From Achromobacter denitrificans NBRC 15125 (GTDB lineage Bacteria > Pseudomonadota > Gammaproteobacteria > Burkholderiales > Burkholderiaceae_B): a stretch of DNA of 64,000 bases. How positions within the stretch are numbered: the first letter of the stretch is position 1; each line of letters begins with the position of its first letter. Under the pieces are notes generated by a model. The model saw only the letters and a program-made list of their open reading frames with translations, was not told the origin of the DNA and did no database searches. The translations under genes were made by a program, and so were the position numbers. Positions 44,473 through 54,513 of the stretch are shown piece by piece. The stretch covers positions 1 through 64,000 of the forward strand of contig NZ_BCTQ01000010.1 in NCBI RefSeq assembly GCF_001571365.1, given 5' to 3'.

Positions 44473-45462
44473 TTGAACCCCATGCATTTTGTCCGCTACG
44501 CCTTGTTCGGCGTAGGGATGGCGCTTAGCGCAGCGGCGGCTTCGGCCCCGATCTTCGTCCTGAACTCCCTGGACGCCAACGTCAGCATCATCGATCCGGT
44601 CACCTACAAGGAATTGCGGCGCGTGCCCACGGGCAAGGAGCCGCATCACCTGTATCTCACGCCCGACGAGAAGTCGCTCATGGTGGCCAATGCCACCGGC
44701 GATTCGATCACGCTGATGGACCCCAAGACGGGCGAGGTCCAGCGCACGCTCACGGGCATCGTCGATCCCTACCAGCTTCAGTTCTCGCCCGACATGAAGT
44801 GGTTCGTGACCGCGGCCAACCGCCTGGACCACATCGACATCTACGCCTGGAAGCCGCTGGAAAAGGGCTTCGACCTGACGCTGGTCAAGCGCATCCAGGC
44901 GGGCAAGACGCCCAGCCACATCATGATCGACAAGAACAGCACCACGGCCTACGTGACGCTGCAGGACAGCGATCAGCTGATCGCCATCGACCTGGCCACG
45001 CAGACGCCGAAATGGACGGTGCCGGTAGGCAAGACGCCGGCCGACGTGTTCCTGACGCCCGACCAGAAGACGCTGCTGGTCGCCCTGACGGGCGACTCCT
45101 ACGTCGAAGCCTATGACGTCAGCAACGGCCCGGCCAAGCTGGTGACGCGCATCAAGACCGCCGCCGGCGCGCACGCCTTCCGCGCGCAGGGCGACCAGCG
45201 CCATCTGTTCGTGAGCAACCGCACGGCCAATTCCATCAGCCGCATCGACATGCAGACGCTGGCCGTGACCGACACCTTCGCGGTGCCCGGCGGCCCCGAC
45301 TGCATGGACGTGCTGGCCGATGGCAAGACGCTGCTGGTCACGTCGCGCTGGGCGCGCAAGCTGACCGTGGTGGACCTGGAGCAGAAGAAGGTCGCCAACC
45401 AGGTGACGGTGGGCAAGTCGCCCCACGGCGTCTGGACGCTGAACCATGCGCCAACGAGATAA
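44473..45462 (+). CDS. YncE-like seven-bladed beta-propeller protein
   Basis: A 329-residue exported protein built of YVTN/YncE repeats (ANVSIIDPVTYKELRRVPTGKEPHHLYL, DSITLMDPKTGEVQRTLTGI and further copies). A signal peptide occupies about residues 4-25. The start is TTG at 44473 or the ATG nine bases later; the short difference does not alter the signal. A TACAAT box at 44418-44423 lies upstream. Family members bind DNA or small ligands, or act as periplasmic scaffolds; the role here is not known. Its end overlaps the deacetylase start by 17 bases. Confidence 0.8.
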   Translation: MNPMHFVRYALFGVGMALSAAAASAPIFVLNSLDANVSIIDPVTYKELRRVPTGKEPHHLYLTPDEKSLMVANATGDSITLMDPKTGEVQRTLTGIVDPYQLQFSPDMKWFVTAANRLDHIDIYAWKPLEKGFDLTLVKRIQAGKTPSHIMIDKNSTTAYVTLQDSDQLIAIDLATQTPKWTVPVGKTPADVFLTPDQKTLLVALTGDSYVEAYDVSNGPAKLVTRIKTAAGAHAFRAQGDQRHLFVSNRTANSISRIDMQTLAVTDTFAVPGGPDCMDVLADGKTLLVTSRWARKLTVVDLEQKKVANQVTVGKSPHGVWTLNHAPTR

Positions 45463-46300
45463 CGGCCCCCGGGCCTCGCGGGCAACCCCAGGGGCGGCAA
45501 GCAGAGCCCCGGCGGCGGTTCGCGGAGTCGCCTTGGCGGCGTGCCTGGCGCTGGCCGCACCCGCGGTCGGCGCGGCCGGGCAGGCCGTCTGCGACAAGCC
45601 GGTGTACCTGACGTTCGATACCGGCCACATGGGCGTGGCTCCGCTGGTGGCCGAAGTGCTGGCCCGCCATCAGGTCAAGGTCACGTTCTTCCTGGCCAAC
45701 GAGCGCACGCTGACCGGCGGCTCCAGCCTGGACGACGCATGGGCGCCGTGGTGGAAGGCGCGCGCGGCGGAAGGCCATGCCTTCGGCTCGCATACCTACG
45801 ACCACGTCTACTGGCAGGGCGACCTGCCCGGCGGCAAGTTCCGGGTCAAGCCCAGCGCCGGGCCGGACGCGGGCAAGCGCGCCGAATGGACGGCCGAGCA
45901 GTATTGCGCCGAGATCAAGCGCTCCGTCACCCGATTCCATCAGATGACGGGCAAGGACATGCTGCCCCTGTATCGCGCGCCGGGCGGCAAGACCTCGCCC
46001 GCGCTGCTGCAGGCCGCCAAGGCTTGCGGCTTCGAACAGGTGGGCTGGGCGCCCGCCGGCTTCCTGGGCGACGAACTGCCCAGCGACAAATACCCCAATG
46101 CCCGCCTGCTCGACCAGGCGCTGCGCACCATCAAGCCCGGCGACATCCTGCTGGCCCACCTGGGCATCTGGTCGCGCCAGGATCCCTGGGCGCCGGCCGT
46201 GCTGGAGCCCTTGATTGAAGGTTTGCAGCGCAAGGGCTATTGTTTCGCTACCTTGAACACCCATCCGTCCTATCGCGACTGGATCGCCACGCATCATTGA
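45446..46300 (+). CDS. Polysaccharide deacetylase (NodB domain, CE4)
   Basis: A 284-residue exported CE4 protein. A hydrophobic stretch at 25-45 acts as signal or anchor. The NodB site has Asp58 (LTFDTGH; the usual second Asp is Thr59), and His116 and His120 in SHTYDH for metal. RAPGGK and LLAHLGIWSRQDPW follow as motifs 3 and 5. It should remove N- or O-acetyl groups from an envelope glycan. It overlaps the propeller gene and is followed two bases later by the desaturase-like gene. Confidence 0.85.
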   Translation: MRQRDNGPRASRATPGAASRAPAAVRGVALAACLALAAPAVGAAGQAVCDKPVYLTFDTGHMGVAPLVAEVLARHQVKVTFFLANERTLTGGSSLDDAWAPWWKARAAEGHAFGSHTYDHVYWQGDLPGGKFRVKPSAGPDAGKRAEWTAEQYCAEIKRSVTRFHQMTGKDMLPLYRAPGGKTSPALLQAAKACGFEQVGWAPAGFLGDELPSDKYPNARLLDQALRTIKPGDILLAHLGIWSRQDPWAPAVLEPLIEGLQRKGYCFATLNTHPSYRDWIATHH

Positions 46301-46302
46301 TC

Positions 46303-47310
46303 ATGGATACGCTTAGTCAATTTTTCGGAGCATGCCAGCAGTGGCTCTTCGAGACGGCGATTCAGCCCGCGCTGTTTCATCTGGGCCTGAGCAACTTCAT
46401 CGAAGACGGCTATGACGCCACGATGTGGCTGCTGGTCGGCCTGTTGCAGATCGCGGTGCTGGTGCTGGTGTTCGGCCCGCTGCAGCGCCTGCGCCCGGTC
46501 GAGCCCGTCACCGACCGCCGCCAGATCGGCGTGGACGTCCTGTACACACTGATCCACCGGCTCGGCGCGTTCCGGCTGGCGCTGTTCTTCACCATCGATC
46601 CGCTGTGGGACAGCGTGTTCGGCCAGCTGCACGTGTGGGGCTACGCCGGCTTCCAGCTGGACCAGTACTGGCCCGGCGTGACGGACAAGGCCTGGGTCAG
46701 CCTGATCATCTACCTGCTGTTGTTCGATGCGGTGGATTATTTCTACCACCGGGCCCAACACCGTTTCGGCTGGCTCTGGGCGCTGCATGCCGTGCACCAC
46801 AGCCAGCGCCAGATGACGATCTGGAGCGATGACCGCAACCACCTGCTGGACGACATGCTGCGCGACGTGCTGGTGGTGTTCGTGTCGCAGCTGGTGGGCG
46901 TGCCGCCGGCGCAGTTCGTGATGGTGGTCGCCATCACCCAGCTGGCGCAAAGCCTGTCGCATGCCAACCTGCGCCTGCATTTCGGCGCGGTGGGCGAACG
47001 CCTGCTGGTCAGCCCGCGCTTCCATCGCCACCACCACTCCATCGCCTACGACGCCTCGTCGCCCGGGCCGGCGGGCGGCTACAACTTCGGCGCGCTGTTC
47101 CCCATCTGGGACGTGCTGTTCCGCACCGCGCGCTTCGGCGTCGGCTACGGGCCCACCGGCATCCATGACCAGCAGCCCGAAGCCGGCGGGCGGGATTACG
47201 GCCGCGGCTTCTGGTCGCAGCAGTGGCTGGGGCTCAAGCGCCTGACGGGCCGCGACCGCGAGCCCGCGCCCGTGCCGGCCGATCCGCCGCCGGCCGCCGA
47301 GCGCGCCTGA
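46303..47310 (+). CDS. Sterol desaturase/fatty acid hydroxylase superfamily membrane protein
   Basis: A 335-residue inner membrane diiron enzyme with several hydrophobic segments and three histidine boxes: His149-x3-His153 (FYHRAQHR), His162-x2-His165-His166 (LHAVHHSQ), and HRHHHS at 241-246. This ligand set binds two irons for O2-dependent hydroxylation or desaturation of a lipid or isoprenoid. It starts two bases after the deacetylase stop, so the three genes form a tight operon for an envelope component. Confidence 0.85.
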   Translation: MDTLSQFFGACQQWLFETAIQPALFHLGLSNFIEDGYDATMWLLVGLLQIAVLVLVFGPLQRLRPVEPVTDRRQIGVDVLYTLIHRLGAFRLALFFTIDPLWDSVFGQLHVWGYAGFQLDQYWPGVTDKAWVSLIIYLLLFDAVDYFYHRAQHRFGWLWALHAVHHSQRQMTIWSDDRNHLLDDMLRDVLVVFVSQLVGVPPAQFVMVVAITQLAQSLSHANLRLHFGAVGERLLVSPRFHRHHHSIAYDASSPGPAGGYNFGALFPIWDVLFRTARFGVGYGPTGIHDQQPEAGGRDYGRGFWSQQWLGLKRLTGRDREPAPVPADPPPAAERA

Positions 47311-47353
47311 CGCGCGAAGGGCGGGGCGGCAGCCCCGGCCTTTCTTGCGCGGC

Positions 47354-47995
47354 TCATCCCGCCCAGCGGGAATTGCGGATGACGCTGCAGAAATTGCCGG
47401 GCCGGAAGGCCGGCTCCTTGTCGGCGATCACGTCGGCCTTGACGTTGCCGAAGGTCGTCTGCGGCTTGTGCTTGATGCCGTCGTAGAAGGCCTGGATGAT
47501 TTCCTCCTTGAAGCGCGGCCCGCGCGGGTGGGCCGCCACCACGGCCTCGCGCTGCGCGTCGCTGTATTCGCCGTAGGTCAGGCCCAGCACGTCCATCTCC
47601 ACGCCCGCCGTCACCAGCGCCACCACGGGATCCATGAACTCGGGAATGCCCGGCGTGGTGTGCAACGCGATTGCCGTCCAGACGAGCTCGACGTCCCGGG
47701 GCGCGATGCCTCGGCTTTGCAGGAAATCCCGCGCCGCGTTGGCGCCGTCCACTTCGAAGCGGCAGCAGTTGCTGCTGTGCTGCCGGGTCAGCCCCATGTC
47801 GTGGAACATGCAGCCGCAGTAAAGCAGCTCGGGGTCGAATTTCAGGCCGCGCTGTTTGCCGGCCAGCGCGCCGAAGTAGTAGACGCGGCTTGAATGGTGG
47901 AACAGCAGCGGCGATTCGGTGTCGCGCACCATTTCGGTGATGTCGCGCGCCAGCTGGCTGTCGGGGATCTTGACGTCGTCGAGGGTGAAGTTCAT
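47354..47995 (-). CDS. HD-domain hydrolase (cyanamide hydratase-like)
   Basis: A 213-residue HD-domain protein. Metal ligands are His33/His34 (LFHHSSRVYYF) and His65-Asp66 (MFHDMGLT). HSSNCCRFEVDGANAARDFL and the IALHTTPGIPEFMDP segment resemble cyanamide hydratase/urea hydro-lyase-type HD proteins; the substrate is not fixed. A GGAGG ribosome site precedes the ATG at 47995. It is convergent with the sterol-desaturase gene and divergent from the GlxA regulator. Confidence 0.82.
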   Translation of the reverse strand: MNFTLDDVKIPDSQLARDITEMVRDTESPLLFHHSSRVYYFGALAGKQRGLKFDPELLYCGCMFHDMGLTRQHSSNCCRFEVDGANAARDFLQSRGIAPRDVELVWTAIALHTTPGIPEFMDPVVALVTAGVEMDVLGLTYGEYSDAQREAVVAAHPRGPRFKEEIIQAFYDGIKHKPQTTFGNVKADVIADKEPAFRPGNFCSVIRNSRWAG

Positions 47996-48115
47996 GGCGG
48001 GGCCTCCGGGGTAAAGGGGATGCGGTCGGGGTATTCGGTCCATTCTGCGGCCGGACTACAATGGCCTCAATAGGCGTAATACGCCGATTCCTGCCAAATA
48101 CCGCGATCCGCTGCC

Positions 48116-49081
48116 ATGACCAAAACCATAGCCGTGCTGGCCCTGCCGGGCGTGCAGATGCTGGACGTATCGGGTCCGCTCGATGTCTTCGCCCAGGCCA
48201 ATGCCGAGTTGGGGCGGCCGTACTACGCGCTGCGCCTAGTGGCGTACGAACCCGGCCCGGTGCGCAGTTCCTCGGGCGTGCGCCTGCTGCCCGACGCCGT
48301 GGTGGGCGACGCGCTGCCGCGTCTGAACACCCTGCTGGTCGCCGGCACGCCGCATGCCTCGGGCGCCGTGCTCAGCGAGCCGGCGCTGCGATGGCTCCGC
48401 GCCACCGCCAGGGATGCCAAACGCTACGGGTCGGTCTGCACCGGCGCCTTCATGCTGGCCGCCGCCGGCCTGCTGGACGGGCGGCGGGTGACGACGCACT
48501 GGAGCGCGGCCGGCGAGTTGCGGCGGGCCTATCCGCGCGTGGAGGTCGAGGAAGACGCGCTGCACGTGCGCGACGGCAAGCTGCGCACCGCCGCGGGCGT
48601 GACGGCCGGGCTGGACCTGGCGCTGTCCCTGGTGGAAGAAGACCTGGGGCGTGAGGTGGCGGTGAAGGTGGCGTCGCAGCTGGTGATGTTCTTCAAGCGC
48701 CCCGGCGGGCAGTTGCAGTTCAGCCGCCAGGGGCAGGCGGGGCCGGTCGGCCGGTCGGTGCTGCAGGAGGTGCAGCGCTGGGTGGCGGCGCACCCGCAGC
48801 TGCCCCTATCGGTGGAGGCCCTCGCCAGGCATGCGGGCCTGAGCCCGCGGCACTTTGCGCGGTTGTTCCATGCGGAGGTCGGCGTGACGCCGGCGGCCTG
48901 GGTGGAGATGACGCGCATTGCGGCCGCGCGGGCCCTGCTGGAGGGCGGGGCGGCCACGCCCAAGCAGGTCGCGGCGCAGTGCGGATTCGCGAATGCGGAT
49001 ACCTTGCGGCGGGCCTTCGTCAAGCACGTGGGGGTGTCGCCGGCCATGTACCGGCGGCATCATGGCGGCGGCCCGGCCTGA
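48116..49081 (+). CDS. GlxA family transcriptional regulator (DJ-1/PfpI plus AraC HTH)
   Basis: A 321-residue protein with an N-terminal DJ-1/PfpI-like domain (about 1-190, with SVCTGAFMLAAAGLLDGRRVTTHW) and a C-terminal AraC-type HTH (about 220-315, LSVEALARHAGLSPRHFARLFHAEVGVTP and QCGFANADTLRRAFVKHVGVSP). The family responds to small metabolites. It is divergent from the HD-domain gene and may regulate it. A TACAAT box at 48057-48062 lies before its start. Confidence 0.9.
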   Translation: MTKTIAVLALPGVQMLDVSGPLDVFAQANAELGRPYYALRLVAYEPGPVRSSSGVRLLPDAVVGDALPRLNTLLVAGTPHASGAVLSEPALRWLRATARDAKRYGSVCTGAFMLAAAGLLDGRRVTTHWSAAGELRRAYPRVEVEEDALHVRDGKLRTAAGVTAGLDLALSLVEEDLGREVAVKVASQLVMFFKRPGGQLQFSRQGQAGPVGRSVLQEVQRWVAAHPQLPLSVEALARHAGLSPRHFARLFHAEVGVTPAAWVEMTRIAAARALLEGGAATPKQVAAQCGFANADTLRRAFVKHVGVSPAMYRRHHGGGPA

Positions 49082-49103
49082 AGGCGGGCCGCCTGCCCGC
49101 GGG

Positions 49104-49613
49104 TCAGCCGCGGGGCTGGCTGTCGTGCGTGGTTTCGCGCTTGATCTCGCCGTGGCGGCGTTCCATTTCCTGGCGCAGTTCGCGGCGCAGCTTGGCCGCT
49201 TCCATGCGCTGCTTTTCTTCCAGGTTGCGCGGTTCCAGCGGCGGCACCGCGGTGGGGGCGCCCTGGTCGTCCACCGCCACCATCGTGAAATAGCAGCTGT
49301 TGGTGTGGCGCACCAGTTTCTTGCGGATGTCTTCGGTGACGACCTTGATCCCGATTTCCATAGAGGTGCGGCCCGTATAGTTCACGGCCGCCAGGAAGGT
49401 CACCATCTCGCCCACGTGGATGGGCTCGCGGAAAACGACCTGGTCCACGGACAGGGTCACGACATACTGGCCGGCATAGCGGCTGGCACAGGCGTAGGCC
49501 ACCTGGTCCAGGTACTTGAGGATGGTTCCGCCGTGCACGTTTCCTGAAAAATTCGCCATGTCAGGCGTCATCAGGATGGTCATCGACAGTTGGTGGCTAA
49601 AGGCGTCGTCCAT
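49104..49613 (-). CDS. Acyl-CoA thioesterase (hotdog, YciA-like)
   Basis: A 169-residue single hotdog domain with the active-site helix NFSGNVHGGTILKYLDQVAYACASRYAG (the Asn/Gly and Asp residues of the YciA/BACH group), VDQVVFREPIHVGEMVTF and VTVV-type strands. It hydrolyses acyl-CoA. The C-terminal 40 residues are a charged helix (KQRMEAAKLRRELRQEMERRHGE). The gene is monocistronic. Confidence 0.88.
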   Translation of the reverse strand: MDDAFSHQLSMTILMTPDMANFSGNVHGGTILKYLDQVAYACASRYAGQYVVTLSVDQVVFREPIHVGEMVTFLAAVNYTGRTSMEIGIKVVTEDIRKKLVRHTNSCYFTMVAVDDQGAPTAVPPLEPRNLEEKQRMEAAKLRRELRQEMERRHGEIKRETTHDSQPRG

Positions 49614-49663
49614 GGCGGGCGTTCAATCTCGGATAAAACGCCTATGGTAGCGGGAGCCGGACG

Positions 49664-51115
49664 TCATGGCTCCGTCTTTTCGGCGTTCTCCGGGGCTTCT
49701 TCCGGCGGCGCGTCGCGCAAGGCGGCCGGCGGCGTCCACAAACCGTCCAGCAGCGCCGGCTGCGGCGCGTAGGCGCGCAGCAGCACGCTCACCGGACCGG
49801 CGGGCGGCAGCGGCAGCCAGTTGGACTGTTCCTCGGGCGCAGGCGCCGCGTGGCTCACGCGCAGGTCCAGCGAACCGTCGGCGTTGTAGCGCAGCGGATC
49901 GCGGCTGCCGAGCGCATGGCGGCCGATGGGATTGGCGGCGGGCATGCCGTCCCCGTCATAGGCCGCAAGCGACCACAGCGCGCCGGCTGGGGGAAGCTGG
50001 CCGCTTTCGAAGCGCAGCAGATAACCCTGCGCCCCGTCGAGCGGCTCGCCCGCGCCGTCGGTGGCGAGCAGCAGCACGGCGAGGTCTTCGGGCAGGCCCG
50101 CGCCCGGCTGCGCCTGGGCGGCGAGCGCGCGCCGCAGGTAGGCGCTGCCGTACACGCCGATGCTGGCCGTTTCCCGCTGCCAGCCATTGACCCCGCGCAC
50201 GGTGGCGCCGGCCGCGGCCGCCATGCGCTCGCGCGCGGCCCGCACTCCCTGGCGCATGCCCTGCTTGGCGGGGTGGTCCAGCTTGTCGAAATCGAACGGC
50301 CGGCCGGCGATCAGGCCGACGCGGCGCAACTGCGCCAGCACCGGCTGGTCCGTCGGGTGCGGCGGGTTCTTGCGCAGCAGCTCGGCCGCGTAGGTGAAGA
50401 AGGCGTCCGTCGGCATGGACTCCACCTGTACGCGCACCGGCGTGGCGAGGTCCAGGGACGGATCGGCGCGCACCCCTTGCGCCTGCGCCGGCAGATTCCA
50501 TTGCGCAAGCGGCGTCAGGGTGAAACCGTCCTGTAATGCATGGACTGCGGGGTAGTCGGCCGGGCCGTTGGCAAGTATCAGGTTCCTGGCCCACACGTAG
50601 GGGGTGGGCGCGTCGATCCGCGTCATGCCCGAAGGCAGGGGGCCCGTCCAGCCGGGCGGCACGATGGCGGTATTGCCCTTGGCCGTGCCGGTGCTGCGCT
50701 TGCCCAGCGCGGCGAAGGCGTCCGTCCACATGTCCAACAGCGTCAGCGCGTACAGCCGGCCCTGCGCGTCGGGCGTGGACAGCACCACCGGCCCGGCCGT
50801 CAGGTCCAGCCAGGCGAGGCTGCGCAGCATGTCGGGGTTGGCCCAGGGGATGGCGGCCCCCGGCGCGGGCAAGGCCCGCGCGTGCAGGAAGGCATTGGCC
50901 GGCGCGCCTTGCGCGCCGCGGGACGGATGGGTGGCCTGGCGGCGGATCAGGTCCATCGTCACCAGGGGATAGAAATAGAGGTAGCCCTCCATGGCCGCCT
51001 GGCGGGCCGCCTCGGTGGCGGCGGCGGCCGGAGTCGGGGTGGCGGGCGCCGCGCCGGGGGCGGCGGGCGCCAGCAGGGCGGCGAAAGACAGGGCCAGGGC
51101 GGCAAGGCGGCGCAT
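49664..51115 (-). CDS. DUF1254/DUF1214 exported protein
   Basis: A 483-residue protein with a signal peptide at about residues 1-22 (AAPGAAPA), then a DUF1254 domain (EGYLYFYPLVTMDLIRRQATHP, and DMWTDAFAALGKRSTG) and a C-terminal DUF1214 domain (ESGQLPPAGALWSLAAYDGDGMPAANPIGRHALGSRD). The pair is common in Proteobacteria, with uncertain function. The last residues are acidic (APPEEAPENAEKTEP). It is divergent from the formate dehydrogenase operon. Confidence 0.85.
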   Translation of the reverse strand: MRRLAALALSFAALLAPAAPGAAPATPTPAAAATEAARQAAMEGYLYFYPLVTMDLIRRQATHPSRGAQGAPANAFLHARALPAPGAAIPWANPDMLRSLAWLDLTAGPVVLSTPDAQGRLYALTLLDMWTDAFAALGKRSTGTAKGNTAIVPPGWTGPLPSGMTRIDAPTPYVWARNLILANGPADYPAVHALQDGFTLTPLAQWNLPAQAQGVRADPSLDLATPVRVQVESMPTDAFFTYAAELLRKNPPHPTDQPVLAQLRRVGLIAGRPFDFDKLDHPAKQGMRQGVRAARERMAAAAGATVRGVNGWQRETASIGVYGSAYLRRALAAQAQPGAGLPEDLAVLLLATDGAGEPLDGAQGYLLRFESGQLPPAGALWSLAAYDGDGMPAANPIGRHALGSRDPLRYNADGSLDLRVSHAAPAPEEQSNWLPLPPAGPVSVLLRAYAPQPALLDGLWTPPAALRDAPPEEAPENAEKTEP

Positions 51116-51434
51116 CGGCGCTCCTACGGGCTAACGGAAAAAACGGGGGAAATCGGGCGGCGGCGCCGTTGCCGCGGCGTCCCCGGAATCGCGGCGCGAC
51201 CGGCTTCCCGAGGCTGCCGGCCATCGTAGCAGCCCGGCAGGGCTTCAAAATCTGCGAAATAACGAGAATTCGCCGCCAAATTCCAGCCATACGGACGATA
51301 TGTCAGGGGGCCGGATGGGCATGGCGCGTCCGCCGCGCAAGGCCTATACTCGAATCCATGTCCTTGGAGGCCGTAGGGCTTTTTCGCTTCGGCAGGCTCG
51401 CGGCTTTCTTCATTCACCAGGAGAGGAGTGCTTC
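51116..51434. other. Divergent regulatory region before the formate dehydrogenase operon
   Basis: A gap of 319 bases without a supported gene. A TATACT box at 51345-51350 lies about 85 bases before fdoG; I see no convincing minus-35 or nitrate/anaerobic regulator site. Confidence 0.35.
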
Positions 51435-54400
51435 ATGGTCAACATGAATCGCCGCCAGTTCTTCAAGGTGACCGGTGCGACGCTGGCTGGCTCCAGCCTG
51501 GCTTTGCTGGGGGCAGCCCCCGGCACGGCCATGGCCGAAGTTCGCCAGTACAAACTTGCGCGCATGACTGAAACGCGCAACACCTGTCCCTACTGTTCGG
51601 TTGCCTGTGGCTTGCTGATGTACGGGCTGGGCGACGGCTCCAAGAACGCCCGCGCCAGCATCATGCACATCGAGGGAGACCCCGATCACCCCGTCAACCG
51701 CGGAACGCTCTGTCCCAAGGGCGCGGCCCTGATCGACTTCATCCACAGTCCCAATCGCCTGAAGTACCCGGAATACCGGGCGCCGGGCTCGGACAAGTGG
51801 GTGCGGATGTCGTGGGACGACGCCCTGACGCGCATCACCAAGCTCATGAAGGCCGACCGCGACGCGAACTTCGTCGAGAAGACCGCGGACGGAAAGACCG
51901 TCAACCGGTGGCTGACCACCGGCATGCTGGCCGCCTCCGCAAGCAGCAACGAGGTCGGCTACATCACGCACAAGACCGTGCGCAGCATGGGGATACTGGC
52001 GTTCGACAACCAAGCCCGTGTCTGACATGGCCCGACGGTGGCAGGTCTTGCCCCGACGTTTGGCCGTGGAGCGATGACGAACCATTGGGTCGACATCAAG
52101 AACGCGGACGTAGTACTGATCATGGGCGGCAATGCCGCCGAGGCCCACCCTTGCGGGTTCAAATGGGTCACGGAAGCGAAAGCCCATAACAAGGCGAAGC
52201 TGATCGTCGTGGATCCGCGCTTCACGCGCTCGGCATCCGTGGCGGACTTCTACGCGCCCATACGAACCGGCACCGACATCATCTTCCTGGGTGGCGTCAT
52301 CAAGTACCTGCTGGACAAGGACCAGATCCAGCACGAGTACGTGCGCAACTACACGGACTTCTCCTTCATCGTGCGCGAGGATTTCGCGTTCGACGCGGGC
52401 CTGTATTCGGGCTACGACGCCGAGAAGCGGACGTACGACAAGGCGAGCTGGGACTACGAGCGCGGCGAGGACGGCTACGTCAAGACCGACCCCACGCTGG
52501 CGCACCCCCGCACGGTCTACCAGCTGCTGAAGAAGCACTACTCGCGCTACACCGAGGACATGGTCGAGCGCGTCTGCGGCACGCCCAAGGACAAGTTCCT
52601 GAAGGTCTGCGAGATGCTGGCCAGCACGGCCACCAAGGACCGCGCCGCGACCATTCTCTACGCGCTGGGCTGGACGCAGCACTCCATCGGGTCGCAGATC
52701 ATCCGCACGGGCGCGATGGTGCAGCTGCTGCTGGGCAACATCGGCATCGCCGGCGGCGGCATGAACGCGCTGCGCGGGCACTCGAACATCCAGGGCCTGA
52801 CCGACCTGGGCCTGATGTCGAACCTGCTGCCCGGCTACATGACCTTGCCCAACGAGCCCGAGCAGGACTACGGCAAGTACATCGAGTCGCGCACGCAGAA
52901 GCCTCTGCGGCCCAACCAGCTGAGCTACTGGCAGAACTACAGCAAGTTCCACGTGAGCCTGATGAAGGCCTGGTGGGGCAAGTCCGCCACGGCCGAGAAC
53001 AACTGGGCGTTCGACTACCTGCCCAAGCTGGACAAGCTCTACGACATGCTGCAGGTCTACGAGCTGATGAACCAGGGCAAGATGAACGGCTACCTCGCCC
53101 AGGGTTTCAACCCCCTGGCGGCGGCGCCCAACAAGGCCAAGCTGAACGCCGGCTTCGCCAAGCTGAAGTACCTGGTCATCATGGATCCGCTGGTCACCGA
53201 GACCTCGGAGTTCTGGCGCAACGCGGGCGAAGCCAACGACGTGGATTCGTCCAAGATCATGACCGAGGTCTTCCGCCTGCCGACCACCTGTTTCGCCGAA
53301 GAGGACGGCACGCTGGTGAACTCCGGCCGCTGGCTGCAATGGCACTGGAAGGGCGCCGAGCCTCCGGGCGAGGCCAAGAGCGACATCGAGATCATGGCGC
53401 TGATCTTCACGCGCCTGCGCAAGATGTACCAGGATGAAGGCGGCAAGTATCCCGATCCCATCGTCAACCTGTCGTGGCCCTATGCCAATCCGCAGAATCC
53501 CACCGCGGAGGAACTGGCCAAGGAATACACGGGCCGCGCACTGGTGGAACTGACCGACCCCAAGGATCCGTCCAAGGTGACGCGCAAGGCCGGCGAGCAA
53601 TTGGCCGGTTTCGCGGAACTGCGCGACGACGGTTCCACCATCAGCGGCTGTTGGATCTTCGCCGGCGCCTGGGGCCCCGGCGGCAATCTGATGGCGCGGC
53701 GCGACAACAGCGATCCGACCGGCATCGGCCAGACCCTGAACTGGGCCTGGGCGTGGCCGGCCAACCGCCGCATCCTGTACAACCGCGCTTCCTGCGATCC
53801 GTCGGGCAAGCCCTTCAATCCGCGCCGTAGCCTGATTTCGTGGAACGGCAAGTTCTGGACCGGCGCCGACATCCCCGACTTCAAGGGCGACGAGAACCCC
53901 GACGGCGGCATGGGGCCGTTCATCATGAACCCCGAAGGCGTGGCGCGCTTCTTCGCGCGGGCGGGCATGGCCGAAGGGCCGTTCCCCGAGCACTACGAAC
54001 CCTTCGAAACGCCGCTGGGCTACAACCCCCTGTATCCCAAGGCCAAGGGCGTCACCAGCAACCCGGCCGCGCGCGTCTTCAAGGACGACCTGGTCGCGAT
54101 GGGCACGGTGGACAAGTTCCCGTACGTTGCCACCACCTATCGCCTGACGGAGCACTTCCACTACTGGACCAAGCACGTCCGCATCAATTCCATCCTGCAG
54201 CCCGAGCAGTTCGTGGAAATCGGCGAGGCGCTGGCCAAGGAACTGGGCATCGCCAACGGCACGAAGGTGAAGGTGTCGTCCAACCGCGGCTACATCAAGG
54301 CGGTGGCGCTGGTCACCAAGCGCCTGCGCGCGCTGACCGTCGAGGGCAAGACCGTGCACCACGTGGGCATCCCCATCCACTGGGGCTTCGTGGGCCTGGC

Positions 54401-54503
54401 CAAGCCCGGCTTCCTCACCAACACCCTGACGCCGTTCGTGGGCGACGGGAATTCCCAGACGCCGGAATTCAAGTCGTTCCTGGTGCAGGTCGAGAAGGCC
54501 TAA
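51435..54503 (+). CDS. fdoG: Formate dehydrogenase major (alpha) subunit, selenoprotein
   Basis: A 1022-residue molybdopterin formate dehydrogenase read through an in-frame TGA at 52023-52025 as selenocysteine 197 (QARVUHGPTVAG). This is the exact site of Sec196 in E. coli FdnG/FdoG, followed by the conserved histidine. Tat signal RRQFFKV is at 6-12, and the [4Fe-4S] cluster uses Cys51, Cys54, Cys58 and Cys93. It oxidises formate to CO2 in the periplasm and passes electrons to FdoH and FdoI. The start has GAGAGGAG six bases upstream. The reading frame before and after the TGA is the same. A Sec insertion hairpin follows the codon, and selA, selB and selC lie in the same operon. The fdnG/fdoG distinction is not resolved here. 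Confidence 0.96.
52023..52052 (+). promoter_or_regulatory. Selenocysteine codon and SECIS-like element of fdoG
   Basis: TGA at 52023-52025 is followed 14 bases later by GGCAGGTCTTGCC at 52040-52052, a 4-bp stem with a GGTCT apical loop. The bacterial SECIS apical loop bound by SelB has the same GGUCU-like sequence and is placed the same way downstream of UGA in E. coli fdhF and fdnG. Confidence 0.8.
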
Positions 54504-54513
54504 GGAGACCGAC

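Noticed and set aside
51300-52025. fdoG as a broken gene with premature stop
   Set aside because: The TGA sits at the conserved selenocysteine position, the frame continues, and selA, selB, selC and selD are present.
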